Position numbers and translations under genes: made by a program. DNA of 64,000 bases from Streptomyces cylindrosporus (GTDB lineage: Bacteria > Actinomycetota > Actinomycetes > Streptomycetales > Streptomycetaceae), in the NCBI RefSeq assembly GCF_022698165.1, contig NZ_JALDAY010000013.1, forward strand, positions 62,001-126,000, in the 5' to 3' direction. Shown here in pieces: positions 32,669 through 41,206 of the stretch. Below the pieces are notes generated by a model. That model did not search any database. It saw only the letters and a list, made by a program, of their open reading frames with translations, and was not told the origin of the DNA. Every line of letters starts with the position of its first letter. The first letter of the stretch is position 1.

Positions 32669-32806
32669 GCCGGTCTCCCTTCCATTCCGAGGCGGCCCGT
32701 CTGTACAGCTCTGAGCCGACGCCGCTACGTTGACGTCCAGAATCGGGCTCGTCGACGCGTTGGTGGCTGGGTGGCGCGTCTCCTCGACGTGTCCGACGGA
32801 GACATC

Positions 32807-34021
32807 GTGTCCTACCGCTCCCTGCTGAGGGCTGCGGGCGCCGGCTTCTTCCCGCTGGGACTGCTCGCCCGCCTGCCGTACGCGACCTCAGCCCTTTCCA
32901 CGCTCATCCTGCTCCAGACCTCGACCCACAACTACGCCTTCGCCGGGCTCGGCGGCGCGACCCAGAGCATCGCCACCGCCCTCGGCGGCCCGTTGGTCGG
33001 AACCCTGGCCGACCGCCACGGCCACCGCGTGGTCGGTGTAGTCGCCGCGATCGCCAACTTCGCCGCCTGGGCAGCCCTGCTGGCCGCGAGCCTCACCGGC
33101 GGCCGACAGGGCATGCTCGTCGCGGCCGCCCTCGTGGGCCTGACCCAACCCCAGGTCGGCCCCCTCGTACGCGTGCACTGGTCACGCCTGTTGCACGCCC
33201 GCGGCGAGCGCGAGTTGCTCCCGGCGGCCTTGTCCTACGAGGCGTCCGCCGACGAGCTGAGCTTCGTCGCCGGACCGGTGTTCGTCGGGCTGCTCACCTC
33301 CCTCAGCCCGCTTGCGCCGACCATCGCGACCATGACGGTGATCGCGGCGACCACCCTGCCCTTCGCAGCGGTCTACGCCCACCCCGCCCCTCACCAGCAG
33401 CCGACCGCGCCGCAGGAGAAGCCGCGCCTGCCCCGTCGCCCGCTCGCCGTCATGTTCCTGGCCATGGCCGCGATGGGGGCGGTATTCGGCTCGCTCCAGA
33501 CGGCCGTGACCGTCTACGCCGACGCGATCGACGAGCCGGGAGCCGCAGGACTCGTCTACGCCGAGTTCGGCATCGGCAGCGCTCTGGCCGGTGTCGCCTG
33601 CGCCTGGCTCCCTCGGCAGTTCACCCTGCGCGCCCGCTATCTCTCCTTCGCGGCCACCCTGTGCGCGGGCATGCTCGTCCTGTTCGTCGGCGCCCGGCTG
33701 CTGTCCCTGCCCGCCGCGGTCGCCGCCGCGAGCCTGACCGTCGCGCCCTACATGATCAGCCTGTACGCGTTGACCGAACGCCTCGCCCCCGCCGAGCGGG
33801 CCGCGGTCGCCATGACCGTCCTGTGCGCCGGCGGCCCCCTCGGCGCGGCGGTCGGCCAGGCCGTATCCGGCAGCCTTGCGCAGAGCTACGGCATCGACGG
33901 CGCCCTCCTGGTCGCATTCACCGCCGCGGCGGCAGCCTTGCTGCTTGCGCTCTCGGCATTCCTGGCCGACCGGCGGCGCAACATCTGGATCGTCGACGCG
34001 ACCGTCGTCAGCGGGGCGTGA
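32807..34021 (+). CDS. MFS transporter
   Basis: 404 residues from GTG 32807 (GGAG at 32798-32801); GTG 32789 is an alternative. Twelve TM helices. Features of the Major Facilitator family: LAARLPYAT-type start LLARLPYATSALSTLILLQ, motif A-like GTLADRHGHRVVGVVAA, second-half RYLSFAATLCAGMLVLFVG and LTERLAPAERAAVAMTV. No substrate-specific motif recognised; similar proteins are annotated as exporters. Ends four bases before a strong terminator. Confidence 0.85.
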   Translation: MSYRSLLRAAGAGFFPLGLLARLPYATSALSTLILLQTSTHNYAFAGLGGATQSIATALGGPLVGTLADRHGHRVVGVVAAIANFAAWAALLAASLTGGRQGMLVAAALVGLTQPQVGPLVRVHWSRLLHARGERELLPAALSYEASADELSFVAGPVFVGLLTSLSPLAPTIATMTVIAATTLPFAAVYAHPAPHQQPTAPQEKPRLPRRPLAVMFLAMAAMGAVFGSLQTAVTVYADAIDEPGAAGLVYAEFGIGSALAGVACAWLPRQFTLRARYLSFAATLCAGMLVLFVGARLLSLPAAVAAASLTVAPYMISLYALTERLAPAERAAVAMTVLCAGGPLGAAVGQAVSGSLAQSYGIDGALLVAFTAAAAALLLALSAFLADRRRNIWIVDATVVSGA

Positions 34022-34024
34022 AAA

Positions 34025-34056
34025 GCCCCGGCTGGACGGGGGAAGCCAGCCGGGGC
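34025..34056 (+). terminator. Terminator hairpin of the MFS gene
   Basis: GCCCCGGCTGG (34025-34035) and CCAGCCGGGGC (34046-34056) form a perfect 11-bp stem with a 10-base loop, four bases after the stop codon. Confidence 0.85.
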
Positions 34057-34451
34057 CGTAGGTGGTGGCATGCGGAGGGCGGTCGCCTCTCGGCGGAATG
34101 CTCCATGGGGCTTCAGCCGAACGATCGTCCCCATGGGCGGAAGGTGAGGCCCGGGGACACTGTCCCCTCCGCAGCCACATACTCATGAACGCCGAACCGC
34201 CGCTGCCTGTTCCGCCGTTGACGCTGCTCGTCCAGTGAGGTGGCACACACCGGTCGGCGTTCTCGACAGTGCGCAGTCACGATATTCGGCGTCACCCGAT
34301 GAGAGCATCCACGACGGAACTGAAAAGCCGGGAGAATACCGGAAGTTGGGGAGCGATGGGGTCATTCGAAGCCGCGAAATGCGATATGATCGACCTGTAT
34401 TGAAAAGCCGCCCGTGCGGGCCCGTCGCCTATTCGGAACGAGGAGACCAGA
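34057..34451. other. Gene-free, relatively AT-rich leader of the HTH gene
   Basis: About 395 bases with no credible ORF and lower GC than its surroundings. It contains TTGACG at 34216 and TATGAT at 34385-34390, a possible -10 for the gene at 34452, but the spacing to a matching -35 is not clear. CCGCCCGTGCGGGC near 34410 can form a small hairpin in the leader. Confidence 0.4.
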
Positions 34452-35027
34452 GTGCCGGAGAGGAATATCAATTTCGGCAGTTTCGGGGCCCGGGGCATCA
34501 AAGGACATGAAGCAGTGGCCCGCCGGCTCGACGCACTCGCCGGGTTCATCGCCACCCCCATCACCCAACAGCGCGGCCTCCTGGCACGCCTGCACTACCT
34601 CACGCGCAGCGACCACGCCCGGCAGGCGGCCAGGGAGGCAGGTCTCGCGGTCACCGACCGCACCCTGAAGGCCTGGCTGGAGGGCAGGCGCAGCCCGTCC
34701 AAGAAGAACCTGCAGGCCATCGAGACCGCCTACCGCACGGTGCGGCGCCGCAACGTCGCCCGGTACCTCCTCGCCCGCCTCAACCGCGAAGGTCGCGGCA
34801 CCCGCGTCGAGTTCCACCCGCTCAACCAGAGCCAGGTGCCCAGGCCCCGCCAGCGCGTGATCGAGTACCGCACCCTGAATGTCCGTCACTGGGACCGCAT
34901 CGTCCAGGCCTGGGCCGCGGACGACGACGCGGCGCTCGACGACGCCTGGGTCAACGACGTGACCATGGACCTCGGCAGCCAGTGGGGCGAGTACGAGTAC
35001 GTCACCACGATCGGATTCGCCGCCTAG
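34452..35027 (+). CDS. Probable helix-turn-helix protein of actinobacterial mobile-element type
   Basis: 191 residues from GTG 34452, ribosome site GAACGAGGAGA. NFGSFGARGIKGHEAVARRLDALAGFIATPI, then RGLLARLHYLTRSDHARQAAREAGLAVTDRTLKAWLEGRRSPSKKNLQAIETAYRTVRRRN, a helix-turn-helix-like block, and a C-terminal part ending in DDAWVNDVTMDLGSQWGEYEYVTTIGFAA. I recall related proteins in streptomycete plasmids and integrative elements, where their function is not settled (regulator or plasmid maintenance). No integrase or rep gene adjoins it. It lies in a slightly AT-rich stretch, consistent with acquired DNA. Confidence 0.55.
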   Translation: MPERNINFGSFGARGIKGHEAVARRLDALAGFIATPITQQRGLLARLHYLTRSDHARQAAREAGLAVTDRTLKAWLEGRRSPSKKNLQAIETAYRTVRRRNVARYLLARLNREGRGTRVEFHPLNQSQVPRPRQRVIEYRTLNVRHWDRIVQAWAADDDAALDDAWVNDVTMDLGSQWGEYEYVTTIGFAA

Positions 35028-35171
35028 AGCCAGGCCGGCACGGGTGGCGACCGACCACCATTTGGCCCCCGTCTTTGTACCTTTTGCGTTCGTTGGGGAA
35101 CGTAGAAGAGTCAGTAGCCCTCCTTCTGGATGAAGGAGATCGCACCGACAGGCAAACGGGGATCGAGTGGT

Positions 35172-36455
35172 ATGGGTCTGACCAGCGAGACGACCGTCTA
35201 CGTGACGGCAGCCCTGGCCGCCGTATGTGTGGGGCTGCTCGTGTGGCTGTGGCCGCGGTTCGCCGCGCGGGGGCTGCGGCAGGTGCTGGGGCGGCTGGCG
35301 GCCATCGGGGTGACCCAGGCGGTGATCATCGCGGCGTTCGCGTGCTGGCTGAACTCGTCGTACCAGTTCTTCGGATCGTGGGGCGAGCTGTTCGGCCACG
35401 TCGAGACCGCACCCGTCGGCGTCACCCAGGCGAGCGGCGGCGACGGCACCGTGACCGGTGTGGCCGTCAAGGGGGCGCTGGTGCAGCCCGGTTCCGACGA
35501 GCAGCTGAGCCGGGTCAGCGGACTGCCCTCCGGCCCCGCGTCGGTCAACGGGCGCGTGGAGTCCGTCAAGGTCATCGGCCGGCGTACGGGCGTCGTCGAC
35601 CCGGCGTTCGTGTACCTGCCGCCGCAGTACTTCCAGAAGGCGTACCGCCGGCAGCGCTTTCCGGTGATCGTCGCGCTCAGCGGCTACCCGGGCAGCATCT
35701 TCAACCTCGCGCAGTACCTTCGGGTGTCACAGACCGCGGGACAGCTGCAGAAGAGCGGCCAGATGCAGCCGACCGTGCTGGTGATGATCCGGCCGACGAT
35801 CGCCCCGCCCCGCGACACCGAGTGCGTGAACGTCCCGGGCGGCCCGCAGACCGAGACCTTCCTGGCCAAGGACCTCCCCGACGCACTGAAGTCCGCCTAC
35901 CGGGTCGGCCACGACGCCAGCGCCTGGGGCGTCATGGGCTACTCCTCCGGCGCCAGCTGCGCCCTCCAGCTGACGATGCGCAACCCGCACGTCTACACGA
36001 CGGCCGGTGCCCTCTCGCCCGACTACCGCGTCAAGGACGACCCGACGACCGGCAACCTCTTCGGCAGCGGACTGGGCCGCGTCAACCGCGTCAACGGCCA
36101 CGACCTGATGTGGCGGCTCAAGCACCTGCCCGTCCCGCAGGTGTCCGTCCTGGTCGCCGAGAGCAAGCACGGCGAGCGCGGCTACCCGCAGACCCAGGCG
36201 TTCATCAGGGCCGTCCGCGCACCCATGCGCGTCGCGTCGATCCTGCCCGAGCACGGCAGCCACAACTTCCCGACCTGGGTACGGGAGCTGCCCGCGACCC
36301 TGAAGTGGATGAACCAGCAGCTGACGTTCCCGCAGGACGTCGTACCCCGCCACCACAAGAAGGGCACCGTGGAGGCCGCCCGCCCCAAGCCCGGCCGCGG
36401 CACCCTGCGCGCCGAGGGCACGGAGCCCACCCCCACCGCCACACGGCACAAGTGA
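35172..36455 (+). CDS. Membrane-anchored esterase-like alpha/beta hydrolase (antigen 85/esterase D fold)
   Basis: 427 residues from ATG 35172; an ATG at 35130 is possible. N-terminal TM or lipid-facing helices: YVTAALAAVCVGLLVWLWP and AAIGVTQAVIIAAFACWL. Catalytic domain from about 130: FVYLPPQYFQKAYRRQRFPVIVALSG, GVMGYSSGASCALQL (GxSxG-like nucleophile GYSSG), SPDY for the acid region, and a late His in PEHGSHNFPTW. This is the esterase D/mycolyltransferase-like fold; streptomycetes lack mycolic acids, so the substrate is probably another cell-envelope or extracellular ester. Ends with a Lys/Pro-rich tail. Confidence 0.8.
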   Translation: MGLTSETTVYVTAALAAVCVGLLVWLWPRFAARGLRQVLGRLAAIGVTQAVIIAAFACWLNSSYQFFGSWGELFGHVETAPVGVTQASGGDGTVTGVAVKGALVQPGSDEQLSRVSGLPSGPASVNGRVESVKVIGRRTGVVDPAFVYLPPQYFQKAYRRQRFPVIVALSGYPGSIFNLAQYLRVSQTAGQLQKSGQMQPTVLVMIRPTIAPPRDTECVNVPGGPQTETFLAKDLPDALKSAYRVGHDASAWGVMGYSSGASCALQLTMRNPHVYTTAGALSPDYRVKDDPTTGNLFGSGLGRVNRVNGHDLMWRLKHLPVPQVSVLVAESKHGERGYPQTQAFIRAVRAPMRVASILPEHGSHNFPTWVRELPATLKWMNQQLTFPQDVVPRHHKKGTVEAARPKPGRGTLRAEGTEPTPTATRHK

Positions 36456-36496
36456 GGGCCGCCACCTGCCGGGACCCCGAGCTGCTCCTCGTCGCG

Positions 36497-36952
36497 TCAA
36501 CTCTCCGGTGGCGGGGCGAGGAACATGGGCCACTCGGCGTCCGAGGCGAGGAGTTCTTCGAGCGTCGTATCCGGGCCCGCGGTGAAGACGGCGGTCGGTT
36601 CGGCCAGGTGTGCGGTCAGTGCCGGGTCGGCGGCCGCACGGGCCTCCAGCACCAGCAGGGCTCGCGGGTCCACGGACGACCGGCCGGGGAAGTCCTCGGG
36701 GTCCACGCCGACCTGCCGCAACACGGCGGGATGTACGGCGATGCGGACCGCGAGTCGACCGTCCTCCGGTGACCTCTCGGCCCAACCGTCGCTCCGCACC
36801 AGGTAGAACGCGCCGTCGCCCTCGTAACAGCAGGAGCCCAGCGCGGCAACGGCGCGTTCCCCGGGCGTGCCTTCGGGGTCGACGACGAGGACGGCGTAGG
36901 CCGTCTTGGGCGCGTCGGGGTCCATGCCGGAACGCAGGTGCAGGCGGGCCAT
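36497..36952 (-). CDS. Hypothetical protein
   Basis: 151 residues. No signal peptide or TM segment. TAYAVLVVDPEGTPGERAVAALGSCCYEGDGAFYLVRSD looks beta-rich, and the C-terminal half (VDPRALLVLEARAAADPALTAHLAEPTAVFTAG) has a helix-strand pattern. Two adjacent Cys (SCC) may be functional. No family recognised. Convergent with the esterase gene and divergent from the SGNH gene by about 180 bases. Confidence 0.55.
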   Translation of the reverse strand: MARLHLRSGMDPDAPKTAYAVLVVDPEGTPGERAVAALGSCCYEGDGAFYLVRSDGWAERSPEDGRLAVRIAVHPAVLRQVGVDPEDFPGRSSVDPRALLVLEARAAADPALTAHLAEPTAVFTAGPDTTLEELLASDAEWPMFLAPPPES

Positions 36953-37133
36953 CGGACGGGGCCTCCGGAGCGATGTGGAGCGGCGGGGGAGAAGTGCAGT
37001 ACAGCACAGGGAAACTGGTCGGCGTACGACCCTGGTCCAAGAGCACTACTGGCCGGTATACAAGCTCAGTTGAACGGGGTACGACCATACGCGGGTCGAG
37101 CCCTGCCATGACGGCTCGGACCAGGAGGCCTGC

Positions 37134-38054
37134 ATGAGACTTGTGACGGATTCGGCCGCACCGGCGCCAAAGCGCCGACGCACAAGGACAGTTGCGGCCG
37201 CGGTCAGCGGCTGTGCGCTGGTCCTGGCCGCCGGGACACCCGCGGCGGCGCACACGAACGGCGGACACGGCGGCCGGAACACCGAGTACGTGGCCCTCGG
37301 CGACTCGTACACCTCGGGCCCCCTGATCCCGACCCAGGTGGACGCGAACTGCGCCCGCTCCGACCACAACTACCCGTCCCTGGTGGCGGCGGAGCGAAGA
37401 ACGAGCGTCTTCGTCGACATGAGCTGCGCCGGCGCGACCACCGAGGAGATGTGGAAGCCCCAGGGCACCAACGGGCCCCAGCTGGACGCGGTGGACGAGG
37501 ACACCGACCTGGTGACCGTGCAGATCGGCGGCAACGACGTCGGATTCGGTTCCATCATCGCCACCTGCGCCCAGCTCGCCGCCAAGGACCTGACGGGCAA
37601 CCCCTGTCAGCAGTACTACACCTCGTCCGGCGTCGACCAGCTGGCGCTGACCGTCCTCAAGACGGCACCGAAGATCACCAAGGTGCTCAGGGACGTGCAC
37701 GAGAGGTCCCCGCACGCACGCGTACTGGTCGTCGGATACCCCGACCTCCTGCCCGACGACGGCAGCGGCTGCTACCCCTCGGTTCCCTTTGCCGCCAAGG
37801 ACTTCCCCTACCTGCGCGACACGGAGAAGCGCCTGAACCTGATGCTGCGCCTGACGGCCGCGCTCAACCACGCCGAGTACGTCGACACATACGGGCCCAC
37901 GCGCGGCCACGACATGTGCAAATCGCCCGCGGACCGCTGGATAGAGCCCCTCCAGCCGGCCTCGCCCGCGGCCCCGGCCCACCCCAACGCGAAGGGGGAG
38001 GCGGCCATGGCGGAGGCCGTACTGGACCGGCTCGACACTGGCCGCGGCCACTGA
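37134..38054 (+). CDS. Secreted SGNH/GDSL lipase-esterase
   Basis: 306 residues with a signal peptide (RRRTRTVAAAVSGCALVLAAGTPAAAHT). SGNH blocks: GDSYTSG (Ser, block I), a Gly in block II (CAGATTEEM), GGNDVGF (Asn, block III), and PAHPNAKG near the C-terminus (Asp/His region; the usual DxxH is PAAPAHPN). Six Cys, enough for the three disulfides of the Streptomyces rimosus/S. scabies type lipases. Acts outside the cell on esters or lipids. Followed by a terminator hairpin; a TATA-poor 180-base upstream region separates it from the divergent hypothetical gene. Confidence 0.92.
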   Translation: MRLVTDSAAPAPKRRRTRTVAAAVSGCALVLAAGTPAAAHTNGGHGGRNTEYVALGDSYTSGPLIPTQVDANCARSDHNYPSLVAAERRTSVFVDMSCAGATTEEMWKPQGTNGPQLDAVDEDTDLVTVQIGGNDVGFGSIIATCAQLAAKDLTGNPCQQYYTSSGVDQLALTVLKTAPKITKVLRDVHERSPHARVLVVGYPDLLPDDGSGCYPSVPFAAKDFPYLRDTEKRLNLMLRLTAALNHAEYVDTYGPTRGHDMCKSPADRWIEPLQPASPAAPAHPNAKGEAAMAEAVLDRLDTGRGH

Positions 38055-38076
38055 CAGCCGGGCAAGGAGGAACGTT

Positions 38077-38114
38077 GCAGTGGCCCGGGGCGATCGGCCG
38101 CCCCGGGCCACTGC
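38077..38114 (+). terminator. Terminator of the SGNH lipase gene
   Basis: GCAGTGGCCCGGGGCG (38077-38092) pairs perfectly with 38099-38114 (16-bp stem, 6-base loop), 23 bases after the stop. No U-tract, as usual here. Confidence 0.85.
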
Positions 38115-38230
38115 GGGATGCGGGGCCCGCGCTCAGGGAGTGAGGCAGCAGCTCTCGCGGACACCGGCCGGCGGATCCGTGCCGTAGCCGGCGGGCCGCC
38201 GCATTGACGCGTCCGGATGTCGGCTCTAGG

Positions 38231-38252
38231 TTTGCCGGAACGTTCCGGCAAA
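38231..38252. promoter_or_regulatory. LacI-type operator, perfect 22-bp palindrome
   Basis: The half-site TTTGCCGGAAC is followed exactly by its reverse complement, giving a 22-bp palindrome with the central CG typical of LacI-family operators. It ends 27 bases before the kinase-aminotransferase start; the LacI regulator is the second gene of that unit, so autoregulation is expected. Confidence 0.85.
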
Positions 38253-38279
38253 AGACACGCAAGAGAAGCGGTGCCACCC

Positions 38280-41201
38280 ATGGGTCTTCCCTCCGTCGAC
38301 TGGCTCGTCCGACCGATCGCCCCGGTCGACGAGGCCGACGCGCTCGCGCTGCTCGGCGAGCGGTACGGGGTGCGGGGCGGCCTTCAGGCGCTCGGCAGCC
38401 AGCAGGACCGCAACTACCGGGTGCGCACGGACACCGCCGACCATGTCCTCAAGGTGACCAACCCGGCCGTCGACCCGTCCGCCCTGCGCCTGCAGTGCAC
38501 GGCGATCGAGCAACTGGCCGCCGCACTGCCGGAGTTGCGGCTGCCGAAGCCGCGACCGGGCGTGGACGGCGACCCCTTGCAGTGGCTCACGGCCGACGGC
38601 TCGAAGCTCGCCTGCCTGCTGCTGGACTTCGTGCCAGGTGAGCCGATCATGGACAGCCGCTACCTCGCCCCCGCGGTCGTGGCCCGGCTGGGCTCGATCG
38701 CCGGCCGGGTCGCCGCCGGGCTGTCCACCCTGGCGGCCCCGGCGGTGGACCGCCCCCGCCTGTGGGATCTGCGCAACGCGCTCACCGTTGTCGAAACGCT
38801 CGCCCCGCACCTGCGCGACCAGATCGGCGCCCAGCGGGTCCTGCGCGCGGCCCGCGCCGCCCACGCCCTGCTGGAACCGTATGCCGAGGGACTGGCGACG
38901 CAGCTGATCCACGGAGACCTCACCGACAACAACGTGGTGTGCGAGACGGCCCCCGACGGACGCCCGATGCCGGTCGGCGTGATCGACTTCGGTGACCTGG
39001 GCCTCGGCTGGACCGTCGCGGAACTGGCCGTCACCTGCACCTCGGTACTCCACCACCACGGAGCGGGACCGGCCTCCGTACTGCCCGCCGTCCGTGCCTT
39101 CCACGAGGAACGCCCCCTCGGCGACGACGAGTTGGAGGTGCTGTGGCCCCTCGTCGTGCTGCGGTCCGCCGTCCTCGTGGTCAGCGGTCAGTACGACGTG
39201 CTGCTCGACCCGGACAACGACTACGCCTCGGACGCCCTGGAGCGCGAGTGGACGATGCTCGAGGTGGCGACGTCGGTCCCGGCGCAGGTGATGACGGCAC
39301 AGCTCCGCCACGCGCTGGACCGGGCGTCCACGCGAGAGAGGCCGGCGGCCGGAGCGCGGCTGATCCCCACCCTCCCGGAGCACGTCCACGCCCTCGACCT
39401 GTCGGTCTTCGCCGATGCCCTGCACACCGGCCTGTGGCAGTCGCCGAACGCTGAACACGACCTGGTGCGCGAGGAGTTGAGCGCCACGCAGGGCGTCCAC
39501 ACCCGGCACGGGGAGTTCCGAATGACCCGCACGAGGGTCGACGGAAAAGGCCCCGCCGAGACCTGTGCGCTCGGCGTCGAGCTGTACGTCACCGAACCCC
39601 TGGAGGTCCGGGCCCCCTGGGCGGGCACGATCTCCCGCGACACCGACCGTGTGGTGACGCTGCGTCAGGACGACGGGCCGGACCTGATCCTCGACGGCCT
39701 CGACACCGGCACCCTGACCCCCGGCCCCGTCGAGCCCGGCCAACTGCTCGGCACCATCGCCGACTTCGACGGACTCCACGTCCTGGGCGTCCAGCTCAGC
39801 CACCTGACCGGGGCACGCCCGCCTCGCTTCGCCGCTCCCGAGCTGGCCGACGGATGGCTGCGGGTGTGCCCGGACCCCACGGCACTGCTGCTCCCCAAGA
39901 CACCGGAACACCAGATGTCCGAAGAGGAGTTGCTGACCCGCCGCAACGACGCCTTCGCCACCGTCCAGGAGCACTACTACGAAGAGCCTCCCCGCATCGA
40001 GCGCGGCTGGCGCCAGTACCTGGTCGACACCCGGGCCCGCGGCTACCTGGACATGCTGAACAACGTGACCATCCTCGGCCACGGTCACCCCGTCCTCAGC
40101 GACGCCGTCCACCGCCAGTGGCAGCGGCTGAACACCAACTCCCGCTTCCACTACGCCTCGGTGGTCGAGCTGTCGGAACGGCTCGCGCAGCTGCTCCCCG
40201 CCGAACTGGACACCGTGTTCCTGGTCAACAGCGGCTCCGAGGCGGTGGACCTCGCGCTCCGGCTCGCCTGGGCGACGACCGGACGCCAGGACGTGGTCGC
40301 CGTCGAGGAGGCGTACCACGGCTGGACGTACGCGAGCGACGCCGTCTCCACGTCCGTCGCCGACAACCCGGGCGCCCTTGAATCACGGCCGCCTTGGGTG
40401 CACACGGTCGCCGCGCCCAACTCCTACCGGGGCCGCCACCGGGGCGAGGAAGCGCGGAACTACGGCCCCGAAGCCGCCGCCCGCATCGCCGCACTCGCCG
40501 CCGAGGGACACGCCCCCGCAGCCTTCCTCTGCGAGCCGTACTACGGCAACGCCGGCGGAATGGCGCTCCCCGACGGCTACCTGGAGCAGGTGTACGCGGC
40601 CACCCGCGCCGTCGGCGGCCTGTGCATCGCGGACGAGGTGCAGGTCGGCTACGGCCGGCTCGGCACCCACTTCTGGGGATTCGAGCAGCAGGGTGTCGTA
40701 CCGGACGTCGTGACCGTCGCCAAGGCCATGGGCAACGGGCACCCGCTCGGCGCGGTCATCACCCGTCGGGAGATCGCCGACGCCTACCGCACCCAGGGCT
40801 ACTTCTTCTCCTCGGCCGGCGGCAGCCCCGTCAGCTCGGTGGTCGGCCTGACCGTCCTCGACATCATGCGCGACGAGAACCTCCAGGCCAACGCCCTTGA
40901 GATCGGCGGATACTTGAAGCGGCGTCTCGTCGAACTCGGCGAACGGCACCCGCTGATCGGCACGGTGCACGGCTGCGGCCTCTACCTGGGCGTGGAGTTC
41001 GTGCGCGACCGTATGAGCCTGGAACCGGCGACCGAGGAGACGGCCGCCATCTGCGAACGGCTGCGTGAACTCGGGGTCGTCATGCAGCCGACGTCCGACC
41101 GGCAGTGCGTGCTGAAGATCAAGCCGCCGCTGTGCCTGACCCGGGACAGCGCCGACGTGTTCGTCGCCGCCCTCGACGACGTCCTCACGTACGGCTGGTG
41201 A
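38280..41201 (+). CDS. Kinase / duplicated-hybrid-motif / class III aminotransferase (phospho-lyase-like) fusion
   Basis: 973 residues. Domain 1 (about 15-330) is an APH/hydroxylysine-kinase-like phosphotransferase: IHGDLTDNN (211-218) and VIDFGDLGLGW (from 235). Domain 2 (about 430-570) is a beta-sheet region with YVTEPLEVRAPWAGTI and LLGTIADFDGLHVLGVQLSH, like the M23/duplicated-hybrid motif but without its metal ligands. Domain 3 (about 590-973) is a class III PLP aminotransferase: TRARGYLDMLNNVTILGHGHP, VNSGSEAVDLALRLA, ADEVQVGYGRLGTHFWGFE and the PLP lysine VTVAKAMGNGHP (Lys815). In animals hydroxylysine or ethanolamine is phosphorylated by an APH kinase and the phosphate eliminated by such a phospho-lyase; this protein would do both steps. 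Substrate not determined. Confidence 0.88.
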   Translation: MGLPSVDWLVRPIAPVDEADALALLGERYGVRGGLQALGSQQDRNYRVRTDTADHVLKVTNPAVDPSALRLQCTAIEQLAAALPELRLPKPRPGVDGDPLQWLTADGSKLACLLLDFVPGEPIMDSRYLAPAVVARLGSIAGRVAAGLSTLAAPAVDRPRLWDLRNALTVVETLAPHLRDQIGAQRVLRAARAAHALLEPYAEGLATQLIHGDLTDNNVVCETAPDGRPMPVGVIDFGDLGLGWTVAELAVTCTSVLHHHGAGPASVLPAVRAFHEERPLGDDELEVLWPLVVLRSAVLVVSGQYDVLLDPDNDYASDALEREWTMLEVATSVPAQVMTAQLRHALDRASTRERPAAGARLIPTLPEHVHALDLSVFADALHTGLWQSPNAEHDLVREELSATQGVHTRHGEFRMTRTRVDGKGPAETCALGVELYVTEPLEVRAPWAGTISRDTDRVVTLRQDDGPDLILDGLDTGTLTPGPVEPGQLLGTIADFDGLHVLGVQLSHLTGARPPRFAAPELADGWLRVCPDPTALLLPKTPEHQMSEEELLTRRNDAFATVQEHYYEEPPRIERGWRQYLVDTRARGYLDMLNNVTILGHGHPVLSDAVHRQWQRLNTNSRFHYASVVELSERLAQLLPAELDTVFLVNSGSEAVDLALRLAWATTGRQDVVAVEEAYHGWTYASDAVSTSVADNPGALESRPPWVHTVAAPNSYRGRHRGEEARNYGPEAAARIAALAAEGHAPAAFLCEPYYGNAGGMALPDGYLEQVYAATRAVGGLCIADEVQVGYGRLGTHFWGFEQQGVVPDVVTVAKAMGNGHPLGAVITRREIADAYRTQGYFFSSAGGSPVSSVVGLTVLDIMRDENLQANALEIGGYLKRRLVELGERHPLIGTVHGCGLYLGVEFVRDRMSLEPATEETAAICERLRELGVVMQPTSDRQCVLKIKPPLCLTRDSADVFVAALDDVLTYGW

Positions 41202-41206
41202 CGGCT

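Noticed and set aside
38226..40319. 697-residue minus-strand ORF antisense to the kinase-aminotransferase fusion
   Set aside because: Shadow with no domain; plus-strand motifs are complete.
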